Assembly: GCA_001543015.1 (NCBI GenBank)
Contig: LFLC01000010.1
Coordinates: forward strand, 1-64,000
Direction: 5' to 3'
Source of the DNA: Nitrosopumilus sp. LS_AOA
Lineage (GTDB): Archaea; Thermoproteota; Nitrososphaeria; Nitrososphaerales; Nitrosopumilaceae
DNA length: 64,000 nucleotides
A model generated the notes under the pieces. It saw nothing but the letters and a program-made list of their open reading frames with translations, ran no database searches and was not told the DNA's origin. A program made the position numbers and the translations under genes. Below are positions 36,083-45,421 of the stretch, piece by piece (position 1 is the stretch's first letter; every line of letters begins with the position of its first letter).

Positions 36083-36160
36083 GACTGTGATGGAAGATTG
36101 GCAAATGCCATTAGAACTGGAGTTAATGTTCTGGATTTTAGGCATGTACCCATCACAGTC
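36083..36160. other. Nested inverted repeat: candidate structured RNA or leader
   Basis: Perfect 11-base arms GACTGTGATGG (36083-36093) and CCATCACAGTC (36150-36160) enclose a second helix ATGCC/GGCAT (36105-36109 with 36141-36145) and an apical hairpin AGAAC/GTTCT (36113-36117 with 36128-36132), all properly nested. The AT-rich AATATATTTT at about 36185-36194 is placed correctly to start a minus-strand transcript at the outer arm. The two T-G wobbles that lengthen the apical stem favour the plus strand instead. Strand and function are open; a stand-alone RNA, a leader of the minus-strand gene or a DNA cruciform are possible. Confidence 0.45.
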
Positions 36161-36218
36161 TATTATGAACAGAAAAAGATTCTAATATATTTTAATGCAG
36201 AGTGAATTCCTGTTAGAT

Positions 36219-36635
36219 ATGGCTACAATTAAAGTAAAACTAGGAATCAATGCCACAGTTGACAAAGTTTGGGATGTAATTTCAGATATTGACAATGAAC
36301 CAAAATTTTGGAAGGGAACTAAAGAGGTCAAAAATATTTCAAAAGAAGGAAACAAGGTTTATCGAGAGATTACAATTGCATTTAGAGATCAAAAATGCAT
36401 GCAAGAAGTCACACTAGAGCCAAAAAAGCGAATAGAAGCCAAATTCACAAAAGGTATCATTAGTGGAGAGAAAATCATAGAAATTATTCCAAATGGTGAT
36501 GAAACAATTATTCATACAACTTGGGATATGAAACTCACAGGAATGATGGGAATGTTTACAGGTGTGATCAAAAAACATATCAAAAGTGGTACAGAGCAAG
36601 CCATGCAAAGCATTAAAGAAGAAATAGAGAAGTAG
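36219..36635 (+). CDS. SRPBCC (START-like) superfamily protein
   Basis: A 138-residue START/polyketide-cyclase-like protein, a helix-grip fold that binds hydrophobic ligands. The opening VDKVWDVISDIDNEPKFW pattern is typical. I chose the ATG at 36219 rather than an in-frame ATG at 36195, because the upstream TATA-like AATATATTTT at 36185-36194 would put the transcript start near 36215. It is followed after 3 bases by the GT2 gene, so they are probably one operon; a lipid-related role would fit but is inferred. Confidence 0.82.
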   Translation: MATIKVKLGINATVDKVWDVISDIDNEPKFWKGTKEVKNISKEGNKVYREITIAFRDQKCMQEVTLEPKKRIEAKFTKGIISGEKIIEIIPNGDETIIHTTWDMKLTGMMGMFTGVIKKHIKSGTEQAMQSIKEEIEK

Positions 36636-36638
36636 CTA

Positions 36639-37847
36639 ATGGAATTAATTTTTGATATTTTCATATATTCTATAATTGCAATTTTAATTGCCATTTGTGT
36701 AGCATGGGTTTTTCTCATCAAATCAATGATGGATTCATTTAGATTAACTCCATATCTTGACAAATTTGAAAATAAATCAAAATCATTTCCCAAAGTTTCA
36801 ATCATACTTCCAGCAAGAAATGAAGAAAATTATGTAGGGGAATGTTTAGACTCGTTAATTAAACAAGATTATCAAAATTATGAAATTATAGTCATTAACG
36901 ATTCATCAGATGATTCAACATGGAAAATAATTTTAGAATATGCAAAAAACAATTCTAAAATTATTCCAGTAAATGCCAACCCCAAACCAGATGGATGGAT
37001 GGGTAAAAATTGGGCATGTATGGAAGGATATCAAAAAGTGACAGGTGATCTTTTGTTGTTCACTGACGCAGATACAAAGCACTCAAAAAATGTAATATCT
37101 CTTGCAGTATCTCATTTAATTTCATTTGACTTGGATGCATTATCTGCAATTCCAAAAATGATTACACTTGATTTCTGGACAAGTATTACACTTCCAATGA
37201 TTTCCACATTTTTACATACTAGATTTTCTGCATTAAATGTAAATAATCCATCAAAGAAAACAGGTTATTTTTTTGGTAGTTTTTTTATTATGAAAAAAGA
37301 AACGTATGAAAAAATTGGTATGCATGAAGGAGTAAAACATGAAATAATTGAAGATGGTGCATTAGGGAAAAAAGTCAAAGAAGCAGGATTTAAAATGAAG
37401 ATGGTTAGAGGAGAGCATCTAATTGATGCAGTTTGGGCACGAGATAAAGGAACATTATGGGATGCTTTGAAAAGACTAATGATTCCATTATATCTGCAAA
37501 GTGAGAAAATTGCTATTGGTATTTTCTTTGCAGTATTATTTTTATTATTTATTCCATTTCCAATATTTTTGACATCTGTTTTGATACCAACAGAATTAAT
37601 ATCTACAAAAATACTTTGTATTACTGCAGCCATAGCATCAATTCTCATCTATATTGCCGCGTTTATTGAAGTAAAAATTGGGCTGGGTTTAAAATTAAGA
37701 TATGCGTTATTTGCACCGCTAGGTAGCATAGTTGTCGTATTAGGATTTTTGAGTGGATTAATTCAAGCAAAGAGTTCATCATCAATTTCATGGAGAGGAA
37801 GAAAATATTCTATGAAAGACCATACTCAAAATTCCATTAATGTATAG
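36639..37847 (+). CDS. Family 2 glycosyltransferase, membrane-bound
   Basis: A 402-residue GT2 with an N-terminal membrane helix (about 7-28), a GT-A domain (VSIILPARNEENY, VINDSSDDST, LLLFTDADTKHS as the DxD), and three C-terminal membrane helices. The order and the GWMGKNWACMEG segment resemble carotenoid/hopanoid-type glycosyltransferases. The acceptor is probably a membrane lipid or isoprenoid, not determined. Co-transcribed with the START-like gene. Confidence 0.88.
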   Translation: MELIFDIFIYSIIAILIAICVAWVFLIKSMMDSFRLTPYLDKFENKSKSFPKVSIILPARNEENYVGECLDSLIKQDYQNYEIIVINDSSDDSTWKIILEYAKNNSKIIPVNANPKPDGWMGKNWACMEGYQKVTGDLLLFTDADTKHSKNVISLAVSHLISFDLDALSAIPKMITLDFWTSITLPMISTFLHTRFSALNVNNPSKKTGYFFGSFFIMKKETYEKIGMHEGVKHEIIEDGALGKKVKEAGFKMKMVRGEHLIDAVWARDKGTLWDALKRLMIPLYLQSEKIAIGIFFAVLFLLFIPFPIFLTSVLIPTELISTKILCITAAIASILIYIAAFIEVKIGLGLKLRYALFAPLGSIVVVLGFLSGLIQAKSSSSISWRGRKYSMKDHTQNSINV

Positions 37848-37885
37848 GAATCCTTTTAGATAGAAAACAAGAGTTAAAAAATCTC

Positions 37886-39025
37886 ATGGATAAATCAGGA
37901 ATGTTAGTAGGAGGAGCTTTTGGAGCTATGTTAGTTATTACAATTTTTACAGTTTTTTTCATGTCCCCACCAGAATCAATAAAATCAACAATTGATGTAA
38001 GTGAGAATGATGAAATCCAAATTAAAAAACCAATTTCATCTTATTCAAAAAATTTATCATTGAGTGAAATTTTTGAAAAATCAGAATCAGGAGTAGTTAG
38101 AGTAAATGTTCAAAGAGCAAATTCAGTTGATGGTGTAGGAGGAATAGGTTCGGGTTTTGTTTTTGATAAAAAAGGCCACATAATTACAAATGCACATGTG
38201 GTTAATGATGCAACAAAAGTAGTAGTCACATTTCTTGATGGGAGATCATATAATGCCGAAATAATTGGAGTTGATGAATACACAGACATTGCAGTAATCA
38301 AAGTTAATGCAGATTTTTCACTATTACAACCCGTACTTTTAGGGGATTCATCTAATCTCAAAGTAGGAGAACAAATAGCTGCAATTGGAAATCCATTTGG
38401 TTTATCAGGTTCAATGACATCAGGAATAATTAGTCAACTTGGGCGATTACTGCCTTCAGATGCAGGATATTCAATTCCAGATGTAATTCAAACAGATGCT
38501 GCAATAAATCCAGGGAATTCTGGAGGTCCATTGTTAAACATGATGGGCGGAGTAGTTGGAATTAATACTGCAATTCAATCTAATACAGGATCAAATACAG
38601 GAGTAGGTTTTGCAATACCATCACAAACACTTGCCAAAATTGTTCCAACTCTAATTGAAAAAGGAGAATACAAGCATCCATGGATTGGAATTTCAGGTAG
38701 AGATATTGATCCAGATATGGCAAAAGTAATGAAATTAAAAGATGCGGTAGGATTCTTGATAGTTACAGTTGTAGATGATAGTCCAGCATCCAAAGCAGGA
38801 TTGATTGGTTCAGAAAAAATAATTCTAGTAGAAGGAGTGAATTATCCAATTGGGGGAGATGTAATTTTAGCAGTGGATGGAATAGATGTTAGGAAAATTG
38901 ATGATATTTTGATACATCTACAAAGAGCAAAATCCATAGGTGATGAAATGATGTTAGAGATTTTAAGAGACAATAGAACTACAACTATTACAATTATTCT
39001 ACAAGAAAGACCAAATGTAAATTAG
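37886..39025 (+). CDS. HtrA/DegP-like serine protease with PDZ domain
   Basis: A 379-residue trypsin-fold protease tethered by an N-terminal membrane helix (about residues 7-27). Catalytic triad H104 (TNAHVV), D134 (YTDIAV) and S212 (NPGNSGGPL). One PDZ domain follows (about 265-375). It should act in protein quality control outside the membrane. About 40 bases follow the GT2 gene; operon membership is possible. Confidence 0.93.
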   Translation: MDKSGMLVGGAFGAMLVITIFTVFFMSPPESIKSTIDVSENDEIQIKKPISSYSKNLSLSEIFEKSESGVVRVNVQRANSVDGVGGIGSGFVFDKKGHIITNAHVVNDATKVVVTFLDGRSYNAEIIGVDEYTDIAVIKVNADFSLLQPVLLGDSSNLKVGEQIAAIGNPFGLSGSMTSGIISQLGRLLPSDAGYSIPDVIQTDAAINPGNSGGPLLNMMGGVVGINTAIQSNTGSNTGVGFAIPSQTLAKIVPTLIEKGEYKHPWIGISGRDIDPDMAKVMKLKDAVGFLIVTVVDDSPASKAGLIGSEKIILVEGVNYPIGGDVILAVDGIDVRKIDDILIHLQRAKSIGDEMMLEILRDNRTTTITIILQERPNVN

Positions 39026-39067
39026 AAAAATACAAGCATAAATACTTGCAGGCAAGAATTCATTCTA

Positions 39068-40237
39068 TTGAACAAGCTTGTCTTAAACTCTGAGAGCTTA
39101 AACAATGTTTTAGAGAATAAAACAATCTCTCGTCAAGAAACAATTGAAATTTATCAACATGCAATAAAAGATCCCAGAGAACTTTTTTCTGTAGCACATA
39201 ATTTAAGAAAAAAATTCAAAAAAGAAACAGTCACATTTTCAAAAAAAGCATTTTTCAACATAGTTAATCTCTGTAAAGATACTTGTACATATTGTACTTA
39301 CAAAGCAGAACCAGAAGATACGAAACTTTCGTTAATGTCAAAACAACAAATATTAGAATTACTACAACTTGCAAAAAAATACAAATGTGTTGAAGCTCTA
39401 TTTGTTACAGGAGAGAAACCAGAACAAAAATATCCAGAAGCAAGAGAATGGCTTAAAAAAAATGGATTCAAATCAACAGTAGAATATCTCACCCATGCAT
39501 CAGAATTAGCTTTAGAATTAGGATTATTTCCACACACAAATGCAGGAAATTTGAATTTTGAGGAAATGAGGGAGTTAAAGAAAACAAATGTATCCATGGG
39601 AATTATGCTTGAAAATGTTAGTGATAGATTAACTGAAAGAGGAATGCCCCATTATTTAGCAGCAAGTAAAAGACCAAAAACAAGATTATCTATTTTAGAA
39701 AATTCAGGAAAGCTGAAAATACCAATGACTACTGGAATCCTGGTTGGAATTGGAGAAACTATTGAGGAGATAATTGATTCCATATTTGCAATAAAACAAT
39801 TACATCAAAAATATGGGAATATACAAGAAGTGATTTTACAAAATTTTCAACCTAAACAAGATACAATAATGAAAAATAATCCATCAGCAGATGAGAATTA
39901 TTTTAAAACAATTGTAGCTTTATCAAGAATCATCATGCCTGAAATGAATATACAAATTCCACCAAATTTATCACCTAAATCATATCAAAGTTTCTTATCA
40001 ATTGGAATAAATGATTGGGGGGGAATATCACCACTTACTCCAGATTTTGTAAATCCAGAATTCTCATGGCCAGAAATTAGCAAAGTAGATGAGAATTCAA
40101 AAAATGCAGGTTTTGATTTAAAATGTAGATTTCCAATTTATCCTGAATTTTTTTCTTTTATTAGTAAAGAGTTAAGAGACAAGATGTCAGTGATAGAAGA
40201 CAGGGAAGGATTAGTAAAAGAGGAATACTGGAGATGA
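39068..40237 (+). CDS. cofG: FO synthase subunit 1 (F420 biosynthesis)
   Basis: A 389-residue radical-SAM CofG, which with CofH makes the deazaflavin FO from a ribityl-aminouracil and tyrosine. The cluster motif is C69-x3-C73-x2-C76 (CKDTCTYC), and the VTGEKPEQKYPEAREWL segment is typical. TTG start. Overlaps cofH by four bases (ATGA), so they are translationally coupled. Confidence 0.95.
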   Translation: MNKLVLNSESLNNVLENKTISRQETIEIYQHAIKDPRELFSVAHNLRKKFKKETVTFSKKAFFNIVNLCKDTCTYCTYKAEPEDTKLSLMSKQQILELLQLAKKYKCVEALFVTGEKPEQKYPEAREWLKKNGFKSTVEYLTHASELALELGLFPHTNAGNLNFEEMRELKKTNVSMGIMLENVSDRLTERGMPHYLAASKRPKTRLSILENSGKLKIPMTTGILVGIGETIEEIIDSIFAIKQLHQKYGNIQEVILQNFQPKQDTIMKNNPSADENYFKTIVALSRIIMPEMNIQIPPNLSPKSYQSFLSIGINDWGGISPLTPDFVNPEFSWPEISKVDENSKNAGFDLKCRFPIYPEFFSFISKELRDKMSVIEDREGLVKEEYWR

Positions 40238-41493
40238 CAATGAATTTAGATTCACTTTTCAAATATGCAGATCCAATAATTTCAGAAATTCTTAACAATG
40301 CATTATCAGACAAAGAGATTTCAGCTAAAGAAGGAATTGAATTGTACAGTGCAGATGGAATGAATTTTCATCTTGTAGGATTAGTTGCAGATGAAATTCG
40401 AAGAAAGCGAGTTGGGGATATTGTGTCATATGTGGTTAACAGAAATATCAATTTCACAAATGTGTGTATCAAACAATGTGGTTTTTGTGCATTTAGCAGA
40501 GATTTTAGAGAGGAAGAGGGATATTTTCTTCCAACTGAAGAAATTGTAAGACGAGTAAAAGAAGCACATCAAGTAGGAGCTACAGAGGTTTGCATTCAAG
40601 CAGGACTTCCACCAGATATGAAAGGGGATCTTTATGAAAATATTTGTAGAGAAATTAAAAAAGAAATTCCAGACATACACATTCATGGATTCTCCCCTGA
40701 AGAAATTCTTTATGGTGCAGAGAGATCAAATACAACAATTGAAGAATTTCTAAAAAGAATGAAAGAGGCAGGGGTTGGAACACTTCCAGGAACATCAGCT
40801 GAAATTCTTGATCAAAAATTAAGAGATAAAATTTCTCCAGGTAGAATTAGTGTAGATAATTGGGAAAAAGTCATCAAAACTGCCCATAAAATGGGAATCA
40901 ATACTACATCAACTATGATGTTTGGGCATTTAGAAACAATAGAAAATAGAATAAACCATATTGTAAAATTAAGAGAAATTCAAAAAGAAACAGGAGGGTT
41001 TACCGAATTTGTTCCCCTTAATTTTATTCATACAGAAGCACCAATGTACAAACATCAATTACATGAAGGTATTAGACAAGGCGGGAGTGGAAACGATGTT
41101 TTACTTACACATGCAATTTCAAGAATTATGCTAAACAATTCTATTAATAATTTACAAATGTCATGGGTAAAAGAAGGACAAAAAATGTCACAGTTATTGT
41201 TAATGTGGGGAGCAAATGATTTTGGCGGAACTCTAATCAACGAAAGTATTTCAACATCTGCAGGTTCAGAATACGGTCAATTACTAAGACCTAAAGAAAT
41301 TAGAAGAATGGTAAGAGAGATTAAAAGAATTCCAGCAGAAAGAGACACGCATTATAATATTCTAAAAAAATTCGAAGACGGGAATGAGGAAGAAAGTGAA
41401 TTAGATAAAATCACAAATATTTCACAATTTGGATCATATGTAGAACTAGTAAAAATAAATAAATTCAATTATAAAAATCCAAGAAGAAAATAA
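40234..41493 (+). CDS. cofH: FO synthase subunit 2 (F420 biosynthesis)
   Basis: A 419-residue radical-SAM CofH, length slightly longer than average. Cluster motif C78-x3-C82-x2-C85 (CIKQCGFC), followed by AFSRDFREEEGYF. Conserved LPGTSAEIL and TTSTMMFGHLET segments are present. The C-terminal ~40 residues are charged. The next gene starts one base after the stop. Confidence 0.95.
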   Translation: MTMNLDSLFKYADPIISEILNNALSDKEISAKEGIELYSADGMNFHLVGLVADEIRRKRVGDIVSYVVNRNINFTNVCIKQCGFCAFSRDFREEEGYFLPTEEIVRRVKEAHQVGATEVCIQAGLPPDMKGDLYENICREIKKEIPDIHIHGFSPEEILYGAERSNTTIEEFLKRMKEAGVGTLPGTSAEILDQKLRDKISPGRISVDNWEKVIKTAHKMGINTTSTMMFGHLETIENRINHIVKLREIQKETGGFTEFVPLNFIHTEAPMYKHQLHEGIRQGGSGNDVLLTHAISRIMLNNSINNLQMSWVKEGQKMSQLLLMWGANDFGGTLINESISTSAGSEYGQLLRPKEIRRMVREIKRIPAERDTHYNILKKFEDGNEEESELDKITNISQFGSYVELVKINKFNYKNPRRK

Positions 41494-42852
41494 TTGTCTA
41501 TTGCAGAAAAGGCATTAAACCATTCAAAAAAAATTGGTATTGATGAATGTGAAATAGTTGTAGTGAAGAAAAAAATCACAACAGTTAGAATTACAGACTC
41601 TGAAATTGCAGAAATTAAACAAAATTTTGATGAAAGTTATGGGATTAGAATTATTCATCAAAAAAAAATTGCTTCAAGTCAAACAACAGATAAAGAAAAT
41701 ATCAATAAAAATATTGAAAATATTTTTGAAACAATATCAAATCTTAAACCAAGAGAATTTTGGAATGGATTGCCATACAAAGCATCATTAAAAAAATTAG
41801 AGGGAACATTTGATGAAAAATTGGAAGAGATTTCAGGCTCAAATGCTATGGATATCGCACAAAATATGATAAATTCTACTATTAACGATAAAGTAAATAC
41901 GATTACAGGTTCATTGAATATAGTTTCAGAGAATTTTGAATTATCAAATACCAACGGATTAGAACTTGTAGATAAATCCACATACATTACAGGAATTATT
42001 AATGCAGAATCAGAATTTGGAAATTTACCAGTATCAGGTATAGGGCATGCAAGTGGTAGAACATTAGTAAATTTTTCAGCAGAACAATTAGGAAAAGATG
42101 CAAAACATATGTGCATTAAAGCAATTAATCCACAAAAGATTGATTCAGGCATGTATTCTATAATTTTTGAACCATATTCAGTGGGAGAACTATTGGCATT
42201 TGTGATTGCAGCAAATTTTAATTTTAAAACATTTTCAGAAAAAAAAAGTTGTTTCTCAAATAATTTTGAAGAAAAAATAGCAATTGATGAATTAGATTTG
42301 ATAGATGACCCATTCATTCCAGAAGGAATAGGATCAAAATCAGTTGATGATGAAGGTGTGTCAACTCAGAAAATAAATTTAATAGAAAACGGTATTTTCA
42401 AAAATACTTTTTCAAATCTTTATGATAGTTATAAAGAAGGAGGGAAATCTACAGGGAATTCATCAAGAGTAGGTTCACCAACGGGAAGAAGTTCAGAACC
42501 AATTCCAATTTCGGCACCACATAATTTGAAAATAAATTCAGGGAATAGTTCTCAAGAAGATATGATAAAAGATACAAAACATGGATTAGTAGTTGGAAGG
42601 TTATGGTACACATATGCTGTAAATCCAATTAAAGGAGATTTTTCATGTACTGCAAGAAGCGGCATACATATTATTGAAAATGGTGAAATAAAGAGTTCTG
42701 GGAAATCAGTAAGAATAATTCACAACCTTACAAATATGTTAAAAAATATTTCAGAGATTGGAAACAATCAAAGAAATGTCATTCAATGGGCATCATTGCC
42801 ATCAATTACGCCATCAATTAAAGTAGAAAATATCACAGTAAATTCGATTTAA
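41494..42852 (+). CDS. TldE/PmbA-like protein (TldD/TldE family)
   Basis: A 452-residue member of the TldD/TldE metalloprotease family. Where TldD has HExxxH, this protein reads YSVGELLAF, so it lacks the zinc motif and is the TldE/PmbA-type partner. The C-terminal domain with GRSSEPIPISAPHNLKI and LVVGRLWYTYAVNP is typical. TldE needs a TldD partner to cleave small peptides; none is next to it here. TTG start, abutting cofH. Confidence 0.82.
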   Translation: MSIAEKALNHSKKIGIDECEIVVVKKKITTVRITDSEIAEIKQNFDESYGIRIIHQKKIASSQTTDKENINKNIENIFETISNLKPREFWNGLPYKASLKKLEGTFDEKLEEISGSNAMDIAQNMINSTINDKVNTITGSLNIVSENFELSNTNGLELVDKSTYITGIINAESEFGNLPVSGIGHASGRTLVNFSAEQLGKDAKHMCIKAINPQKIDSGMYSIIFEPYSVGELLAFVIAANFNFKTFSEKKSCFSNNFEEKIAIDELDLIDDPFIPEGIGSKSVDDEGVSTQKINLIENGIFKNTFSNLYDSYKEGGKSTGNSSRVGSPTGRSSEPIPISAPHNLKINSGNSSQEDMIKDTKHGLVVGRLWYTYAVNPIKGDFSCTARSGIHIIENGEIKSSGKSVRIIHNLTNMLKNISEIGNNQRNVIQWASLPSITPSIKVENITVNSI

Positions 42853-42872
42853 ACAAGAAATACAGGCATAGA

Positions 42873-43808
42873 TTACTTGAAAAACGTGACTGCCAAATAA
42901 ACAGCATACCCAACGGTAAGACAAACACCCATGGCCTTACTTATAATTCCAGTTTTTAGCGCAATTAACAATGAAAGACTAAAGATAATCATTATTGCAT
43001 AATCGACATAAACATCAGATGAAATCATTACACCTCCAAGTACTGCACCTACACCCATGATCATCAAAATATTGTAAATGTTACTTCCGATTATATTTCC
43101 AATACCAATATCCGCATGACCTTTTCTAATGGCAATTATTGATGTAATTAATTCTGGAAGAGAGGTACCAATTGCAATTACAGTTAAGCCAATAATTTTT
43201 TCAGATAAACCAAATTCTTTTGCCAAAATAACTGCATTGTCAACGGTCAAGATTGCACCAACATACAAAAGACCAACACCTAATCCAATTAATCCAAATG
43301 ATTTGAGGTAGAGGTTTTTTTTATGTTGTTGTGTTTTTTCGTTATTCTTTTCTCTTTGTTTCATTATATCTTTAAATGTATAAATTGTAAATACACCCAA
43401 TCCTCCAAGCAACAAGATTCCATCATACTGAGATATCTCACCATCAATTGAAATCAATACAAGTAAAACAGAAACACCCAACATGATTGGGATTTCTTTT
43501 TTTAATACAGATTTTCGTACTGCAAGAGGAACAAGAATTGCCGCAATACCAATAACCATCCCAACATTTGCAATATTACTTCCAACTATATTTCCTAAAA
43601 TTATTGCACTATGTTCTCCTGCTGCAGCAATACTAGCTGCAAGTTCAGGAGTTGATGTGCCATAAGCTACAATAGTCATACCAATTACAAGATTACTTAT
43701 ACGAAATTTCTTAGCAATGGTAACACCTCCACTAACTAACCAATTACCCCCAAAACACAGCAGTACTAATCCAACTACAGTTAGAATTGCGTTTACTACT
43801 ATTTCCAC
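42873..43808 (-). CDS. Ca2+/Na+ antiporter (CaCA family, YrbG-like)
   Basis: A 311-residue exchanger with about ten membrane helices and two inverted alpha repeats: AYGTSTPELAAS with GNIVGSN, and AIGTSLPELITS with GNIIGSN. The cytoplasmic loop between halves is short and charged (KQREKNNEKTQQ). It ejects calcium or swaps it for sodium/protons. Confidence 0.93.
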   Translation of the reverse strand: MEIVVNAILTVVGLVLLCFGGNWLVSGGVTIAKKFRISNLVIGMTIVAYGTSTPELAASIAAAGEHSAIILGNIVGSNIANVGMVIGIAAILVPLAVRKSVLKKEIPIMLGVSVLLVLISIDGEISQYDGILLLGGLGVFTIYTFKDIMKQREKNNEKTQQHKKNLYLKSFGLIGLGVGLLYVGAILTVDNAVILAKEFGLSEKIIGLTVIAIGTSLPELITSIIAIRKGHADIGIGNIIGSNIYNILMIMGVGAVLGGVMISSDVYVDYAIMIIFSLSLLIALKTGIISKAMGVCLTVGYAVYLAVTFFK

Positions 43809-44018
43809 AATAAACTTTCAGATTTTGCTCGTTTAAAGGAGATGATTTACCATTAGTTTACAATTCAAACAATTCAAGTTAATTCATTAAAAATTATTCA
43901 GATCGTGAAAAGTAAAATATTATAATCATAAAATGGAAATAGGCACAAAATATGAGTGTAAAAAAACAATCCAGAAAGATCAATAAAGCTCAAGTCAAAG
44001 ACTAATAAAGTAATGTAC

Positions 44019-44039
44019 CGTACCATACAGTATGATACG
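44019..44039. promoter_or_regulatory. Palindromic operator overlapping the start of a winged-helix gene
   Basis: CGTACCATACAGTATGATACG is a 21-base inverted repeat around a central A, with a perfect inner CATAC-A-GTATG and one mismatched pair outside. It covers the ATG (44032) of the regulator and lies just downstream of a TAATAAAG box A-like element (about 44003-44010), ideal for repression of its own leaderless transcript. Confidence 0.6.
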
Positions 44040-44388
44040 ACAAAGACTAACATATGTGCCATTAGAGGTAGCAGATCAATTCGAAGATTTCATCATAAAG
44101 CGCGGTGAACAAGTTCTAGATGCAGTAAAAGCAAAAACAAGAGATTACAGTACATTATCTTTACTGAAATTATTGTATCAACTCAGAGGAAATTCTATGA
44201 CATTTTCAGAATTGTATTCAAAATCAAAGATCAGAATGAAAAAATCATTTCTAAATTATCTGCATCTATGTGTAGATTACAATTTTATCAAAAAAGAGCC
44301 AAGAGGTGCAAATATGATATACTCAATTACAGAGAAAGGACATACCATGTTGAATCTGTTCATTCACAAGCAACTCCACATGCAATAA
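44032..44388 (+). CDS. Winged-helix transcriptional regulator
   Basis: A 118-residue DNA-binding protein. A helix-turn-helix (SLLKLLYQLRGNSMTFSELYSKSK, about 42-65) and a wing (NFIKKEPRGANMIYSITEKG, about 83-102) match archaeal MarR/PadR-like single-domain regulators. The gene starts inside a 21-base palindrome, which suggests autoregulation. It precedes, and could belong with, the TrmB/kinase cluster. Confidence 0.75.
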   Translation: MIRQRLTYVPLEVADQFEDFIIKRGEQVLDAVKAKTRDYSTLSLLKLLYQLRGNSMTFSELYSKSKIRMKKSFLNYLHLCVDYNFIKKEPRGANMIYSITEKGHTMLNLFIHKQLHMQ

Positions 44389-44440
44389 AAAATATTTCAA
44401 CACGTAAAACATATGCACAAAAATGAATGATATTGGTAAA

Positions 44441-45316
44441 TTAAGACTTTTTTGGATTTAATGGAGTCGCAACATTCCACAAAAATTCACATAAACTGAA
44501 AATATTATTTGTCATCTCTGGTGCATCAGTACATAATGAAATATTAGAATTTTCATCCGTGAAATCATTTGTATTAGTAAAATCAGACATGAACATTTGT
44601 TTATTTTCAAAAACAGCTATCCTACCATTAGAAGGTAATTTACCAATTTTATTTTCAGTAGCATTAATTCTCTTAATGTAAGGAATAACTAATTTTTCAT
44701 TAGAATCAGTAATCAAGAAAACAGTGCCTCCATTTTTTTTACATATTTTAATTTTTTCAGGAATATCACTATGATACATTCTCATAATATCCTTAATCGA
44801 AGTCACAATGTAAACAACATCTTTTGCAGTTTCCAGTGCAAGACTAATACCAGAATAAACATTTTCTAATCCCTGAATAACTCGGAATGTAGGTGCAGAT
44901 GCATCAAAAGATATAGAAACAATGCCATTAACTTTTTTGATAATATCTTTTTTAATTTTATTAATTCGTTCAATATCCTTTTTCTTTTTTTGTAAAACCA
45001 AATCTATTGAATTTTCAGGATCAGTAGGAATACATAATTTTGGATTAGATAAAGTCATAGAAACAAAACCTTCACTTACCAATTCATCAATTTTTCTATA
45101 AATTTTATTTCTATCAATTTTCATCTCTTTTGCCAAAGAACCAGTAGTAATTGGGCCTAATCTTAAAAGAGTCATGTAAATCTGTCCAGATTGAAAATCC
45201 AATCCCAATGCAGAGGAAAATGCTAAACTAATATCATTAACATGTTCAATAACACCAAGTTCAGTGGGGGTATGCTTGAAATCAGTTTTTTGTCTTTGCA
45301 ATGAAAACAGTACCAA
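44441..45316 (-). CDS. TrmB-family transcriptional regulator
   Basis: A 291-residue regulator with an N-terminal winged helix (about 35-90; IYMTLLRLGPITTGSLAKEM as the TrmB helix), a short coiled coil (KKKDIERINKIKKDI) and a C-terminal effector-like domain related to the TrmB sugar-binding/PLD-like fold. TTG start. It faces a histidine kinase gene across three inverted-repeat sites and probably binds them. Confidence 0.85.
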   Translation of the reverse strand: MVLFSLQRQKTDFKHTPTELGVIEHVNDISLAFSSALGLDFQSGQIYMTLLRLGPITTGSLAKEMKIDRNKIYRKIDELVSEGFVSMTLSNPKLCIPTDPENSIDLVLQKKKKDIERINKIKKDIIKKVNGIVSISFDASAPTFRVIQGLENVYSGISLALETAKDVVYIVTSIKDIMRMYHSDIPEKIKICKKNGGTVFLITDSNEKLVIPYIKRINATENKIGKLPSNGRIAVFENKQMFMSDFTNTNDFTDENSNISLCTDAPEMTNNIFSLCEFLWNVATPLNPKKS

Positions 45317-45339
45317 TTTTTACTTAATACCAGTCAAGG

Positions 45340-45354
45340 TGTTCAGTATGAACA
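45340..45354. promoter_or_regulatory. Operator site 1, TGTTCA-N3-TGAACA
   Basis: Perfect palindrome TGTTCA-GTA-TGAACA, 24-38 bases upstream of the TrmB start, about where its TATA box would lie. Confidence 0.55.
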
Positions 45355-45366
45355 ATATGAACAAGA

Positions 45367-45381
45367 TGTTCATGATGAGCA
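45367..45381. promoter_or_regulatory. Operator site 2, TGTTCA-N3-TGAGCA
   Basis: TGTTCA-TGA-TGAGCA, one base from perfect symmetry. It starts 27 bases after site 1. An additional TGAACA half-site precedes it at 45358-45363. Confidence 0.5.
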
Positions 45382-45421
45382 AGAAAAAATGATTGTTTAA
45401 TATCAAAATTAGAGAAAAATA

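Noticed and set aside
43951-44002. Two tiny frames of 17 codons upstream of the winged-helix gene
   Set aside because: Too short, overlapping, no motif.
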